Shown here one piece after another: positions 56,300-64,000 of a stretch of 64,000 nt of DNA. Source of the DNA: Pseudonocardia sp. DSM 110487 (lineage in GTDB: Bacteria; Actinomycetota; Actinomycetes; Mycobacteriales; Pseudonocardiaceae); assembly GCF_019468565.1 (NCBI RefSeq), contig NZ_CP080521.1, forward strand, positions 1,364,001-1,428,000. Reading direction: 5' to 3'. Made by a program: the position numbers and the translations under genes. Under the pieces are notes generated by a model that saw nothing but the letters and a program-made list of their open reading frames with translations, did no database searches and had not been told where the DNA came from. Position 1 is the stretch's first letter, and every line of letters begins with the position of its first letter.

Positions 56300-57901
56300 A
56301 TGAGGTCATCCTCGCCACCTCCGGGCGCCAGCGACCCGCCTCCCATCCCGCCAGCACGGGCGGACTCGGGGGAGCACCCCGGCCACGCGCTGTTGATCTG
56401 GGTCCGCACCGGCACGGCGCACGTCCACATCGACGACACCGAGGCGTTTCGCATCACTGACGGCGAAGCCGTGTGGATACCTGCGGACGGCTGGAACCAT
56501 CGCGAGATCGTCACTGAGCCGGGAACCGTCGCCTTCCCGTTGTCGCTCCATGTAGGCGTCGACTCCGGGGCGCCGTCCGAGTCAACGCAATTCGATGTCC
56601 CCGACGGCTGGCAGGACTGGCTGGTCCAGCATTTCAACCTCATGGTCACACCACTGGGCGGCCGCGGCTACTCTCAGGATGGACTCGTCGATCTCCTTCG
56701 CCGCCCGCGCTCGAGACCGTCCGCACCACCGCGGGGCGAGAATGCCCAGGTCCCTACACTCGATCCACCAGCTATGCCGAGAGACGGTGGGGCCAGAGCG
56801 GTAGCCGAGGAACTGACTCGCGACCCCGCGCTCGACCTCACCGTCGAGGAATGGGCAGCCCGGGTGCTCTCCAGTCCCCGCACGCTACGCCGCGACTTCC
56901 TCGCCGACACCCAGCTCACCTTCGAGCAGTGGCGGCTGCGCTGCCGCCTGAGCGCAGCCGTCGAGCTCTTGGCCGCCGGCTACGGCGTCGATCAGGTGAC
57001 CGTACGGGTGGGCTTCGCCAGCCGCAGCGGCTTCACTCGGGCGTTCAAGCAGCAGTTCGGGCCAACCCCTCACGAGTTCAGCCGGAAGCTCGCCGCCCGC
57101 CCCGTCGCCGAGGGTCCGGCCCAACGCCCAACGGCGGCGCGTCCGGCCGACGGCCTCATACGGATGGTGCGGGTAGGCCAAGCCGTTCTTGCTGCACCCG
57201 ATCTGCTGCCCGCGGCGCGCACTGCCCCGCACGCCAACGATGTGCATGTGCTCAGCTGGATGTATCGCGGCAGCGGACATCTGCAGATCGGCGACCGCAG
57301 CTATGAACGGCAACGAGGGGTCGCGACCTGGATCCCGGCCGACGTGGAGCACATCACGAGTCTTCGCCAGAACTCCATCTCACTTCCGCTCGGAAACGCC
57401 AGCACCGCTGACCTGCGACTGACCGAACCGCTGCAGGTGCAGTTCTCACCCGCCTGGGACGACTACCTGATGTTCTGCTCCATCAGTGCCCGGTCCAGGC
57501 TTCGACCGGACGACTACGACCCCACGCACATCCTCGACCTGTTCCGCGAGCAGGTCGCAGCACAGCGGGCGTTGTCGGTGCCGATGCCGGCTGACCCCCG
57601 TGCGCGCGAGGCGGCCATGCACTACCTGCACCGCATCGGCGCGTCTGGCGAGTCGGCCGCGTTCGACATGTCCGCCGACGTCCACCGAGCGTTCCGCATG
57701 GAGACCGGCATGACCTTCGTGAGCTGGTGCTACGCGGCCCGCATGCGCATCGCCCGCGACCTGCTCGCCGGTGGCGCCAAGCCCAACGTCGTCTCACGTC
57801 GCGTCGGCTACGCCCACCTCCCGAATTTCAGCGCCGCCTTCTCCCGTTTCCACGGCCTCTCTCCACGCGAATACCAGGAGCGCGAGACCGAGAAATCCTG
57901 A
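56300..57901 (+). CDS. Tandem AraC-family regulator, second copy
   Basis: 533 residues from ATG 56300 (a GTG at 56270 would sit too close to the iron box). It is a full-length paralogue of 29926-31488, again with two cupin-HTH units: LLIWVRTGTAHVHIDDTEAF and LTVEEWAARVLSSPRTLRRD, then HVLSWMYRGSGHLQIGDRSY and NFSAAFSRFHGLSPREYQ. It is divergent from the fepBDGC unit and probably senses the siderophore and activates uptake and/or synthesis genes. Confidence 0.88.
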   Translation: MRSSSPPPGASDPPPIPPARADSGEHPGHALLIWVRTGTAHVHIDDTEAFRITDGEAVWIPADGWNHREIVTEPGTVAFPLSLHVGVDSGAPSESTQFDVPDGWQDWLVQHFNLMVTPLGGRGYSQDGLVDLLRRPRSRPSAPPRGENAQVPTLDPPAMPRDGGARAVAEELTRDPALDLTVEEWAARVLSSPRTLRRDFLADTQLTFEQWRLRCRLSAAVELLAAGYGVDQVTVRVGFASRSGFTRAFKQQFGPTPHEFSRKLAARPVAEGPAQRPTAARPADGLIRMVRVGQAVLAAPDLLPAARTAPHANDVHVLSWMYRGSGHLQIGDRSYERQRGVATWIPADVEHITSLRQNSISLPLGNASTADLRLTEPLQVQFSPAWDDYLMFCSISARSRLRPDDYDPTHILDLFREQVAAQRALSVPMPADPRAREAAMHYLHRIGASGESAAFDMSADVHRAFRMETGMTFVSWCYAARMRIARDLLAGGAKPNVVSRRVGYAHLPNFSAAFSRFHGLSPREYQERETEKS

Positions 57902-58102
57902 CTGACGATCTCGCATGTCAGCGACCGATCACCCAGCAGCACCGCCCAAGATCGACTCGTGAGCCCGACCTCCTATGCTGGGCCCGCGCGGGGCCGACGC
58001 GCTGTAGGTGCACCGATCGCGACGGGGGACACCGGTGACATACACAATGCAGGAACTCGGGGCGAACGGGCCGCGTGCGCTGCCCGGAGAGCCGGGGGCG
58101 GC

Positions 58103-58381
58103 ATGAGCGGCGTCGGGAGGTGGAACCTCGGTATCGGCGTCGGGCTGTTGGTCGTGGCCGTGCTGTGCTCGGGGCTGGGACTGGGGCTGATCCCGTTCGC
58201 GCTGTTGCGAGCGTTCGCCGCCGAGCCGCGCCTCGAACCCCGATGGGCGACGCCGCCGGAGTACCGGAACGAGGACGGGTCGATCGTCCCCAGCGCGGGC
58301 GACGTCGGGTTCTCGGCAGTTCCGACGATCCGTGAGGTGCGCGAACACCACCGAAAGGACTCACTGAGTGATGCGACGTGA
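58103..58381 (+). CDS. Small membrane protein of unknown function
   Basis: 92 residues from ATG 58103 (MSGVGRWNLGIGVGLL); the frame is open further upstream without signal. There is one membrane segment (about 7-36) and an outer tail with PRWATPPEYRNEDGSIVP and a final VPTIREVREHH. The tail matches the C-terminus of the next gene's product (RWATPQEYVNQDGSI...RVREVREHYG), so the two are related. The end overlaps the start of the next gene by 14 bp. Confidence 0.6.
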   Translation: MSGVGRWNLGIGVGLLVVAVLCSGLGLGLIPFALLRAFAAEPRLEPRWATPPEYRNEDGSIVPSAGDVGFSAVPTIREVREHHRKDSLSDAT

Positions 58382-58781
58382 GCGAATGCGGTTGTCGTCG
58401 GCCGTCGTGGCGGCGGCGCTGGTGCTGTCCGCCTCGGCGTGTTCGTCCAGTGCCGCCAGGTGCGAGGAGGAGTTCACCGCGGTGACGACGTCGATCACCG
58501 GCGTGGCCTCCGCGACGTTCGACTGCAGCGACCAGTTCGGTGGTGGCTGGCAGCGTGGTGACGTTGTGGTCGAGGCGACCACCGAGGATGAGGCCATCGC
58601 GGTGATGGACGCGATCCTGCGGGCCTACGCCGCATCACCCGACATCGAGGACCGCTGGGCGACCCCGCAGGAGTACGTGAACCAGGACGGTTCGATCATC
58701 GTCGGAGCGAACGACCTGGGGTTCAACGGCGCGCCACGCGTCCGCGAGGTGCGCGAGCACTACGGCATCACGCCGGGCTGA
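58368..58781 (+). CDS. Small predicted lipoprotein of unknown function
   Basis: 137 residues from GTG 58368 (AAAGGA 8 nt upstream; ATG 58371 is possible). A signal sequence ends in SASACSSS, a weak lipobox, followed by a short domain with two further Cys residues (ARCEEEF, FDCSD) and a C-terminal RWATPQEYVNQDGSIIVGAN and REVREHYG shared with the preceding gene. The function is unknown. It is in the same transcription direction as the RDD gene 30 bp downstream. Confidence 0.65.
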   Translation: MMRRERMRLSSAVVAAALVLSASACSSSAARCEEEFTAVTTSITGVASATFDCSDQFGGGWQRGDVVVEATTEDEAIAVMDAILRAYAASPDIEDRWATPQEYVNQDGSIIVGANDLGFNGAPRVREVREHYGITPG

Positions 58782-58811
58782 CACCGCCAGCCCCCTGACC
58801 AGAGGAGAGCC

Positions 58812-59363
58812 GTGACAGTTCCAGGGCCAAGCCGGCCGCTCCCTCCGCAGGAGAGCGCCCACGTTCTGGCGGAGCAGGTCCTCGGACCGCTCACCGCCAC
58901 GCGGCTCGCAACGTTCGGCGACGGTGGCCTGTACGTCAAGGCCGGGAGATGGGCGCGGTTCCTGGCCTGGCTGGTCGACGTCGTCGTGTTCGTGCTCGGC
59001 ATCGGAGTCGGAGTCATCGTCGTGTCCGGCGTGTACGTCGCGGCAGGCCTCGACGAGGGAACAATTCTCGTGAGCCTGATCGCGGTCCTGTTCCTGATGC
59101 AGCTGCTGTACGGCACGTGCTATCGCAACGGCCGCGCGCTCGGCGCGGTGCTCACCGGCACCCAGCTCGTCCGCCTCGCGGACGGTGGCCGGATCGGCCG
59201 CAAGGCACCATGGGCGATGCTGGTCAGGATCCTGATGCCGCTGCTCGTCATCGGCATGATCGTCGGCGCGTTCGGCGGCGGCGGGAACGTGGCCGATCCG
59301 ACGGTCAGGGTCAGCGTGGACACCCGCGCCACCCGCCAACTCCGCGACGCCGGCATCACATGA
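58812..59363 (+). CDS. RDD-family membrane protein
   Basis: 183 residues from GTG 58812, with a GAGGAGAG ribosome site. The RDD pattern is visible: AGRWARFLAWLVDVVVFVLGIG (Arg then Asp in helix 1), a second helix ILVSLIAVLFLMQLLYG, then NGRALGAVLTGTQLVRLADGGRIG and a third helix. RDD proteins are small membrane proteins, some acting in ion or compatible-solute transport; the role here is unknown. Confidence 0.8.
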   Translation: MTVPGPSRPLPPQESAHVLAEQVLGPLTATRLATFGDGGLYVKAGRWARFLAWLVDVVVFVLGIGVGVIVVSGVYVAAGLDEGTILVSLIAVLFLMQLLYGTCYRNGRALGAVLTGTQLVRLADGGRIGRKAPWAMLVRILMPLLVIGMIVGAFGGGGNVADPTVRVSVDTRATRQLRDAGIT

Positions 59364-59521
59364 CTCGCCGGCACGCTCGGTGGGAGCCCTGTAAGTGCTG
59401 AACCACGATCCTGTCGTGTCGACTCGCTGCCAGATCCGCGAGTAGAGCAAGATCGCCTGATCGAGGTCGTCGGCACGGATCGGCGCATGCCAGCCCGTCC
59501 GCGGCCCACGCAGACCCGGTT

Positions 59522-59725
59522 GCTCGACGCATCCTGCGGATCACCCGGGTGCAGGGTGACAGCATGGTCCCGGCCCTGCACGACGGCGATGGCCTGCTCG
59601 CGGTACGACCGGTCGAGTGGTTCGGCGCGACGATCGATGCACGACGCGACGTGGCCCGTCCGGCCGGGCGCGTGTTCGTCAAAAGCGCTGCCTATGCGCC
59701 GACTCGGCCAGCTGGGGCCCGATGA
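59522..59725 (+). pseudogene. Fragment of an S24/S26-type peptidase
   Basis: This frame reads RVQGDSMVPALHDGDGLLAV, matching the nucleophile motif of signal peptidase/LexA-like S26/S24 proteases (GDSMxPTLxDGD), then AGRVFVKSAAY and a stop. The start is not found, the catalytic-Lys region is short, and the fragment is only about 67 residues, so it is probably a remnant. Nothing else is recognised in 59364-59881. Confidence 0.45.
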
Positions 59726-59881
59726 TCGACCCCTGAACGGAGATCAACACCCTCCGGGGTCTATGGCAGCCGGGCGGCGGGGCGCAGCCCGATGGCGAGC
59801 ATGCCGGTGACTGCCGACCGATGATTCTCGTCAGCCGCGCAAGTCAGAACTGTCGAAGCCCGTCGAGCGAGGGAGCAGTGC

Positions 59882-60679
59882 ATGACCAGCACGCACGAGA
59901 ACCGCCCGATCCAGCACGGGGCGTCGGCCGCGTCCGCCGTGCCTCCGGTCGTTGACAGGGGGGCCTGGCAGGCCGCCCGCGACAAGCTACTGGTGCGCGA
60001 GAAGGCGCACACCCGAGAGGGCGACGCGATCGCAGCGGCCCGCCGTCGGCTCCCGATGACGGAGGTCGACGCAAACATCACCGTCGTCGGACCGGACGGG
60101 CCGACCACCCTCCTCGACCTGTTCGATGGCCGCGAGGAGCTCGTCGTCTACAAGCACATGTGGCACCTGGGCGAGCCGTTCGAGAACCAGTGCGAGGGCT
60201 GCACGCTGACCTACTTCGCCGTGCAGAACCCGGCCTACCTCCACGCACGGGGTGTCTCGTTCGCCGTGTTCGCCAAGGCGCCTTACGCCGACCTTGCGCC
60301 GTTCGTCGACTTCATGGGCTACCCCCACCACTGGTACTCCGTGGCCGACGTCGAGGACGACATCGTGAGCGGCGACGACTTCGGGACGTGGGTGTGCTTC
60401 CTGCGCCATGGCGACCGGGTGTTCCTCACCAATACCGTCACCGGCAGGGGGTGCGAGGCGACGATGCCTGCGCTCGCTCTCCTCGACATGACTGCCCGCG
60501 GCCGCATGGAGGCCTGGCAGGACTACCCCGAGGGTTGGCCCGAAGGCAAGAACCCAGGCTGGTTCTGGCGCAGCCACGAGGACGGCGTCGGGAACAACTG
60601 GACCGGCGGGCGGCCCACCGTCCAGTGGAGCCGCCCCGGCGCCGGGGCGGTGACGTCCGAGCCCCACCGTCATCACTGA
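59882..60679 (+). CDS. DUF899 family protein (thioredoxin-like fold)
   Basis: 265 residues from ATG 59882. The DUF899 pattern is clear: WQAARDKLLVREKAHTREGD, AARRRLPM, LLDLFDGREELVVYKHMW, NQCEGCTLTYFAVQNPAYLHARGVSFAVFAK and a C-terminal PGWFWRSHEDGVGNNW. The CEGC pair lies at the position of a redox-type motif, but the biochemical role of the family is not known. It is monocistronic and ends in a hairpin shared with the convergent gene. Confidence 0.85.
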   Translation: MTSTHENRPIQHGASAASAVPPVVDRGAWQAARDKLLVREKAHTREGDAIAAARRRLPMTEVDANITVVGPDGPTTLLDLFDGREELVVYKHMWHLGEPFENQCEGCTLTYFAVQNPAYLHARGVSFAVFAKAPYADLAPFVDFMGYPHHWYSVADVEDDIVSGDDFGTWVCFLRHGDRVFLTNTVTGRGCEATMPALALLDMTARGRMEAWQDYPEGWPEGKNPGWFWRSHEDGVGNNWTGGRPTVQWSRPGAGAVTSEPHRHH

Positions 60680-60779
60680 CGCCACCGGGACGGGACGACT
60701 TCGCGAGCCCCGCGATCCGAGACCTTCCGCGCGTGATTGATCCGAGGCGAGGCTGTTCGTCCTCGTCAGAACGGTGGGG

Positions 60780-60823
60780 TGAACCTCGGGTCGATCACGG
60801 GCACATGATCGATCCGAGGTTCA
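60780..60823. terminator. Terminator-like hairpin between convergent genes
   Basis: 18-nt arms (TGAACCTCGGGTCGATCA at 60780-60797 and TGATCGATCCGAGGTTCA at 60806-60823) pair at 17 of 18 positions around an 8-nt loop. No T-run follows. It sits between the DUF899 gene and the convergent SRPBCC gene. Confidence 0.6.
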
Positions 60824-60840
60824 TGTCCGGGTCGTGGCGA

Positions 60841-61254
60841 TCACGTTGTCGTCGTCACCACTCGTTCCAGGCTCGCCAGTGCATCGTCGAGCGACTGCTG
60901 CAGGTCGGCGGCGGGAGTGCCGCCGTGGGTCTCCGGCTGGTCGCCGAGGAACGACAGGTGCAGGAGCACGGTCGAGCGGGCGCCCTCGGCGTGCTCTACC
61001 TGCAGCCAGCCGGCGTACTCGGGCGCGTGGGCCCACTCCACCCGCAGCTGGTCGGAGCGCACGCGCACCGTGCCCTCGGCGTCGACCCCGCGCTCCGGGA
61101 CGTCGGCGTGTACCTCCCCGTCCCCGGTGGGCCGCACGTCCACGGGCGACGGCAGCCACTCCGGCAGCCGGTTCAGGTCCGACACCACCGCGAACACCTG
61201 TTCCGCCGTGGCCGGGATACCGCGTTCCGCCTCGAACTCCGCCATGCCGCGCAT
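60841..61254 (-). CDS. SRPBCC-family protein (START/polyketide-cyclase-like fold)
   Basis: About 137 residues; ATG 61254 has GGAGG 9 nt upstream, and starts at 61278 or 61245 are possible. The pattern FEAERGIPATAEQVFAVVSDLNRLPEWLPSPV is the typical N-terminal strand and helix of SRPBCC ligand-binding proteins, ending with a long helix DLQQSLDDALASLERVV. Such proteins bind hydrophobic small molecules; the ligand is unknown. It is divergent from the MFS gene, with a MITE-like element between. Confidence 0.8.
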   Translation of the reverse strand: MRGMAEFEAERGIPATAEQVFAVVSDLNRLPEWLPSPVDVRPTGDGEVHADVPERGVDAEGTVRVRSDQLRVEWAHAPEYAGWLQVEHAEGARSTVLLHLSFLGDQPETHGGTPAADLQQSLDDALASLERVVTTTT

Positions 61255-61295
61255 GTACCCCGCCCTCCGCTTGACCATCCGTCACACCTTCGGGC

Positions 61296-61463
61296 CTAGC
61301 GTCCCCCGCCGGAAGTCCGCCGAATAATTCGGCGGCCCAGGCCCACGCTGGCCGCACCGGCCGACGGCCCGAGTACGCCCGGTACGAGGCCCGCCGTCCG
61401 GCGCGCCCAGCGCGAACCTGGATCCACCGACTTACCCAGCGGACTTCCGGCGGGGGACGCTAG
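61296..61463. mobile_element. MITE-like element with 25-bp perfect inverted ends
   Basis: The ends 61296-61320 and 61439-61463 are exact reverse complements (starting CTAGCGTCCCCCGCCGGAAG). The 118-bp interior has no coding capacity and contains a 19-bp palindrome CCGCCGAATAATTCGGCGG at 61317-61335. Length 168 bp. It could be a non-autonomous transposable element or a long regulatory hairpin between the divergent genes. Confidence 0.6.
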
Positions 61464-61474
61464 GGTTCCGGGAC

Positions 61475-62767
61475 GTGGTCGAGGTCGGACGGTCGAGGCC
61501 CGACCGCAACGTGAACGAACGGATGCCGCGCGAGATCTGGGTCCTCGTCGGCAGCTCCTTCCTCATCGCCATCGGCTACGGGATCGTCGCGCCAACGCTG
61601 CCGGTGTTCGTCCGGTCGTTCGACGTCGGCATCACGGCCGCCTCCCTCGTCATCAGCGTGTTCGCGCTCGTCCGGCTGCTGTTCGCGCCCGTCAGCGGGC
61701 GGCTCGTCAGCCGGCTCGGCGAGGTGCCGACGTTCACCATCGGCCTCTCGGTCGTGGCGCTGTCCACCGGGGCGTGCGCGTTCGCGGCGAGCTACTGGCA
61801 GCTGTTGGTGCTGCGTGGGCTGGGCGGCATCGGCTCCACGATGTTCACCGTGTCGGCGCTGTCGCTGCTCATCCGGCTCTCGCCGCCGCACATGCGGGGG
61901 CGGGCCTCCGGGATGTGGGCCACGGGTTTCCTCCTCGGCAACGTCATCGGACCGCTCGTCGGCGGTGTCCTGGGAGCGGTGAGCCTGCGCGCGCCGTTCC
62001 TCGTGTACGCGGCGGTGCTCGTGGTCGTCGTCTGCATCTCGCTGGCCCTGCTGCGCGGACGGGACGGGACGGGCCCCGAGCAGACCGCGGCCACGGAGCC
62101 ACCCGCCCGGTTCCGGGACGCTCTCGCCCACCCCGCCTACCGCGCGGCGCTCGCCGCCAGCTTCGCCAACGGGTGGGTCGTGTTCGGCGTGCGCGTCGCG
62201 CTGGTGCCGCTGTTCGTCGTGGAGGCGTTGGGGCGACCGGAGGCGTGGGGAGGCGTCGCCCTCGCCGTGTTCGCCGTCGGCAACGCGGCGACGCTCGTGC
62301 TCGCCGGCCGGTTCGCCGACCGGCGCGGTCGCCGCCCACCCGTGCTCGCCGGGCTCGCCATCTCGGCGGCCGCCACCAGCGTGCTCGGGTACCTCACCGA
62401 CCCGGCCCTGTTCCTGGCCATCAGCCTGCTGGCGGGAATGGGCAGCGGCCTCGTGAACCCGCCCACGAACGCGGCGGTCGCCGATGTGATCGGCTCCCGG
62501 GCTCGGGGCGGCACGGTGCTCGCCGGGTTCCAGATGGTCGCGGACCTCGGCGCCATCGTCGGACCGATAGCGGCGGGCGCGCTCGCCGAGGTCGCCGGGT
62601 TCGGGGCCGCGTTCGCGCTGTCCGGGGCGATGGCGCTCGTCGCGCTCGGCTTCTGGCTCCGCGCGCCCGAGACGCTGCCATCGGCGCCGGGCCCGAGGGC
62701 AGCCGAGGAGTCGCTGGCGGAGTGTTCGGAGTCGGAATGCCCGTCGCGGCGCAGGCCTATCCCGTGA
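61475..62767 (+). CDS. MFS transporter (drug/solute efflux type)
   Basis: 430 residues if GTG 61475 is used; GTG 61511 or ATG 61523 would remove a short polar N-terminus. Twelve membrane segments are predicted. The MFS loop motif between helices 2 and 3 reads RLLFAPVSGRLVSRLGE, and the matching loop in the second half reads AGRFADRRGRRP. The substrate is unknown; the DHA1-like motif pattern suggests efflux. The end overlaps the convergent VIT gene by 11 bp. Confidence 0.85.
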   Translation: MVEVGRSRPDRNVNERMPREIWVLVGSSFLIAIGYGIVAPTLPVFVRSFDVGITAASLVISVFALVRLLFAPVSGRLVSRLGEVPTFTIGLSVVALSTGACAFAASYWQLLVLRGLGGIGSTMFTVSALSLLIRLSPPHMRGRASGMWATGFLLGNVIGPLVGGVLGAVSLRAPFLVYAAVLVVVVCISLALLRGRDGTGPEQTAATEPPARFRDALAHPAYRAALAASFANGWVVFGVRVALVPLFVVEALGRPEAWGGVALAVFAVGNAATLVLAGRFADRRGRRPPVLAGLAISAAATSVLGYLTDPALFLAISLLAGMGSGLVNPPTNAAVADVIGSRARGGTVLAGFQMVADLGAIVGPIAAGALAEVAGFGAAFALSGAMALVALGFWLRAPETLPSAPGPRAAEESLAECSESECPSRRRPIP

Positions 62768-63482
62768 TCCCCACGCCGATCAGGGTGCCGACGAGATAGG
62801 TCGCGCCTGCGGCGAGCGCGCCGAAGCCGAGCTGTCGCAGGCCGCTGAGCAGCCAGCTGCGCGTGGTGAATCGCGACGTGAGCGCGCCGACCACGAACAG
62901 GCCGACCGCACCGATGAGGAGGGCCAGCGGCAGCGACGAGGAACCCAGCAGGAAGGAGATCAGCGGGATCAGCCCGCCGATCGAGAAGCACAGGAACGAC
63001 GAGACGGCAGCGAGCCACGGCGAGGGCTGCTCGTCGACGTCAACGCCCAGCTCCTGCGCGACGTGCACCTTGAGTGCGAGCTCCGGATTGCCGTGCACCT
63101 CCCGGGCCATCGCCTCCGCCGTCGAACGGGTGAGCCCCATCTCCTCGTACATCTGGGCGAGCTCGGCCTGCTCGGCGCGCGGGTGGATCCGGATCTCCTC
63201 GCGCTCCACCGCCACCTCGTTGGCGACCGCGTCGTTCTGCGTGTCGACCGACGCGAACTCACCCAGCGCCATCGAGAACGCCCCGGCGACGAGCCCTGCC
63301 ATGCCGGTCAGGATGATCGTGTGCCGGTCGGCGCCACCGCCACCGACACCCGCGACGAGCGCGATGTTCGTGACCAGCCCGTCCATCGCGCCGAAGACCG
63401 CGGCCCGTAGCCATCCGCCGGAGACGTCGGCGTGGTGGTGGTTGTGCCCGGCGAGGTCCGCCGCATCAGGGACGCCGTTCAT
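62757..63482 (-). CDS. VIT1/CCC1-family iron/manganese transporter
   Basis: 241 residues from ATG 63482 (GTG 63485 is possible). The VIT pattern is clear: a His-rich N-terminus (HNHHHADV), WLRAAVFGAMDGLVTNIALVAG in helix 1, SMALGEFASVDTQND in helix 2, an acidic Glu-rich cytoplasmic metal-binding helix region (EREEIRIHPRAEQAELAQMYEEMG) and three C-terminal helices. Eukaryotic VIT1 moves Fe(II) into vacuoles; bacterial members probably export Fe(II)/Mn(II). It may help iron balance, but no iron box is seen before it. Confidence 0.88.
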   Translation of the reverse strand: MNGVPDAADLAGHNHHHADVSGGWLRAAVFGAMDGLVTNIALVAGVGGGGADRHTIILTGMAGLVAGAFSMALGEFASVDTQNDAVANEVAVEREEIRIHPRAEQAELAQMYEEMGLTRSTAEAMAREVHGNPELALKVHVAQELGVDVDEQPSPWLAAVSSFLCFSIGGLIPLISFLLGSSSLPLALLIGAVGLFVVGALTSRFTTRSWLLSGLRQLGFGALAAGATYLVGTLIGVGITG

Positions 63483-63569
63483 CACCCAAGCCTAGATTCC
63501 ACGGCTCGGTTGACTATGTGCGTCAGGGTCACCACCCTCTGTGTCCGGCCGTCTGGCTACGCTGACCTC

Positions 63570-64000
63570 GTGGATCGCGCCCGCTCGCTCGACGTCGTCG
63601 GGACGCTCGCACGGTTCGGCCTCGCCGCGGTGTGGCTCGTGTCCGGCCTGCTCAAAGCGGTTGATCCGGATCAGACGTACATCGCGGTGCGCGCCTACGA
63701 CGTCCTGCCGGACGCCGGCCTGGAGATCGTGGCGGCGCTGCTGCCGTGGATCGAGCTCGCGCTCGGAGCACTGCTGCTGGCCGGGGTCGGCACTCGGCTG
63801 GTCGCCGCGCTCTCCGCCGCTCTGCTGCTCGTGTTCGTCGCGGGCGTCGGACAGGCGTGGGCGCGGGGCCTGTCGATCGACTGCGGGTGCTTCGGCGGCG
63901 GTGGTGCGGTGGAACCGGGCGAGACGACTTACGTGCAGGAGCTGCTGCGCGACGCGGGCTTCCTGCTGATGGCGGGCTGGCTGGTCGTCCGCCCGCGCAC
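63570..64000 (+). CDS. MauE/DoxX-like membrane protein (cut by window end)
   Basis: Starts at GTG 63570 and runs off the window after about 143 residues. Four hydrophobic segments are seen (for example LARFGLAAVWLVSGLLKA and LVAALSAALLLVFVAGVGQA) with a cytoplasmic or lumenal Cys motif SIDCGCFGGGG, typical of MauE-type proteins that pass electrons for disulfide formation. In actinobacteria a DsbA-like thioredoxin gene often follows; it would lie outside the window. Confidence 0.82.
   Translation, partial: MDRARSLDVVGTLARFGLAAVWLVSGLLKAVDPDQTYIAVRAYDVLPDAGLEIVAALLPWIELALGALLLAGVGTRLVAALSAALLLVFVAGVGQAWARGLSIDCGCFGGGGAVEPGETTYVQELLRDAGFLLMAGWLVVRPR

Overview
The window is high-GC actinobacterial chromosome, most likely from Pseudonocardia or a close relative in the Pseudonocardiales. 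This is inferred from the tail of an mce operon, a mycobacterial-type tmRNA, many GTG starts with 4-bp ATGA/GTGA gene overlaps, and DtxR/IdeR-type iron boxes. Family names come from motifs read by eye; no database search was possible.

1-15.9 kb is mostly core genome. It holds the end of an mce (lipid import) operon, then a leftward dipeptide-type ABC operon (two permeases, a fused double ATPase, two paralogous binding lipoproteins and a membrane protein), with a divergent PadR regulator. A rightward block follows: prfB, ftsE, ftsX, smpB, an amidohydrolase and ssrA (tmRNA). From 16.3 to 19.4 kb there are GC-rich direct repeats around a membrane-anchored protein with 14 WD40 repeats. Its N-terminus is the stub of a Ser/Thr kinase whose catalytic domain is gone.

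19.4-57.9 kb is a large iron-regulated siderophore system that I do not recognise as any described cluster. Leftward from about 29.2 kb lie mbtH, panD, a flavoprotein and NRPS 1. Rightward from 31.6 kb lie a siderophore-interacting/methyltransferase-like fusion, an IrtAB-like ABC pair, NRPS 2 (with thioesterase) and a free aryl carrier protein. Leftward from 51.6 kb lie a dapB homologue, an alpha/beta hydrolase, an aryl-AMP ligase and an aromatic FAD monooxygenase. Leftward from 55.8 kb lies a FepBDGC-type uptake operon. Four iron-box-like palindromes sit at the heads of these units. Two paralogous regulators, each a tandem fusion of two AraC-type units, lie beside iron boxes.

The pieces suggest this logic: the ligase loads an aryl acid on the carrier protein, the NRPSs use several beta-alanine-like units (supplied by PanD) plus one hydroxyornithine-like unit, the thioesterase releases the product, and FepBDGC and/or the IrtAB-like pair take back the iron complex for reductive release. 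Unusual points are a large inverted duplication of the first NRPS module, EntF-like condensation domains without the catalytic histidines, two degenerate epimerisation-like domains, a ligase with an altered aryl-acid pocket, and a dapB gene whose start codon touches an iron box. No aryl-acid synthase, ornithine N-hydroxylase or phosphopantetheinyl transferase is visible in the window.

57.9-64 kb returns to ordinary genes: two small exported proteins sharing a C-terminal motif, an RDD membrane protein, a peptidase remnant, a DUF899 protein, an SRPBCC protein, an MFS transporter, a VIT-type metal transporter and a partial MauE/DoxX-like membrane protein. A MITE-like element with 25-bp perfect inverted ends lies between the SRPBCC and MFS genes.
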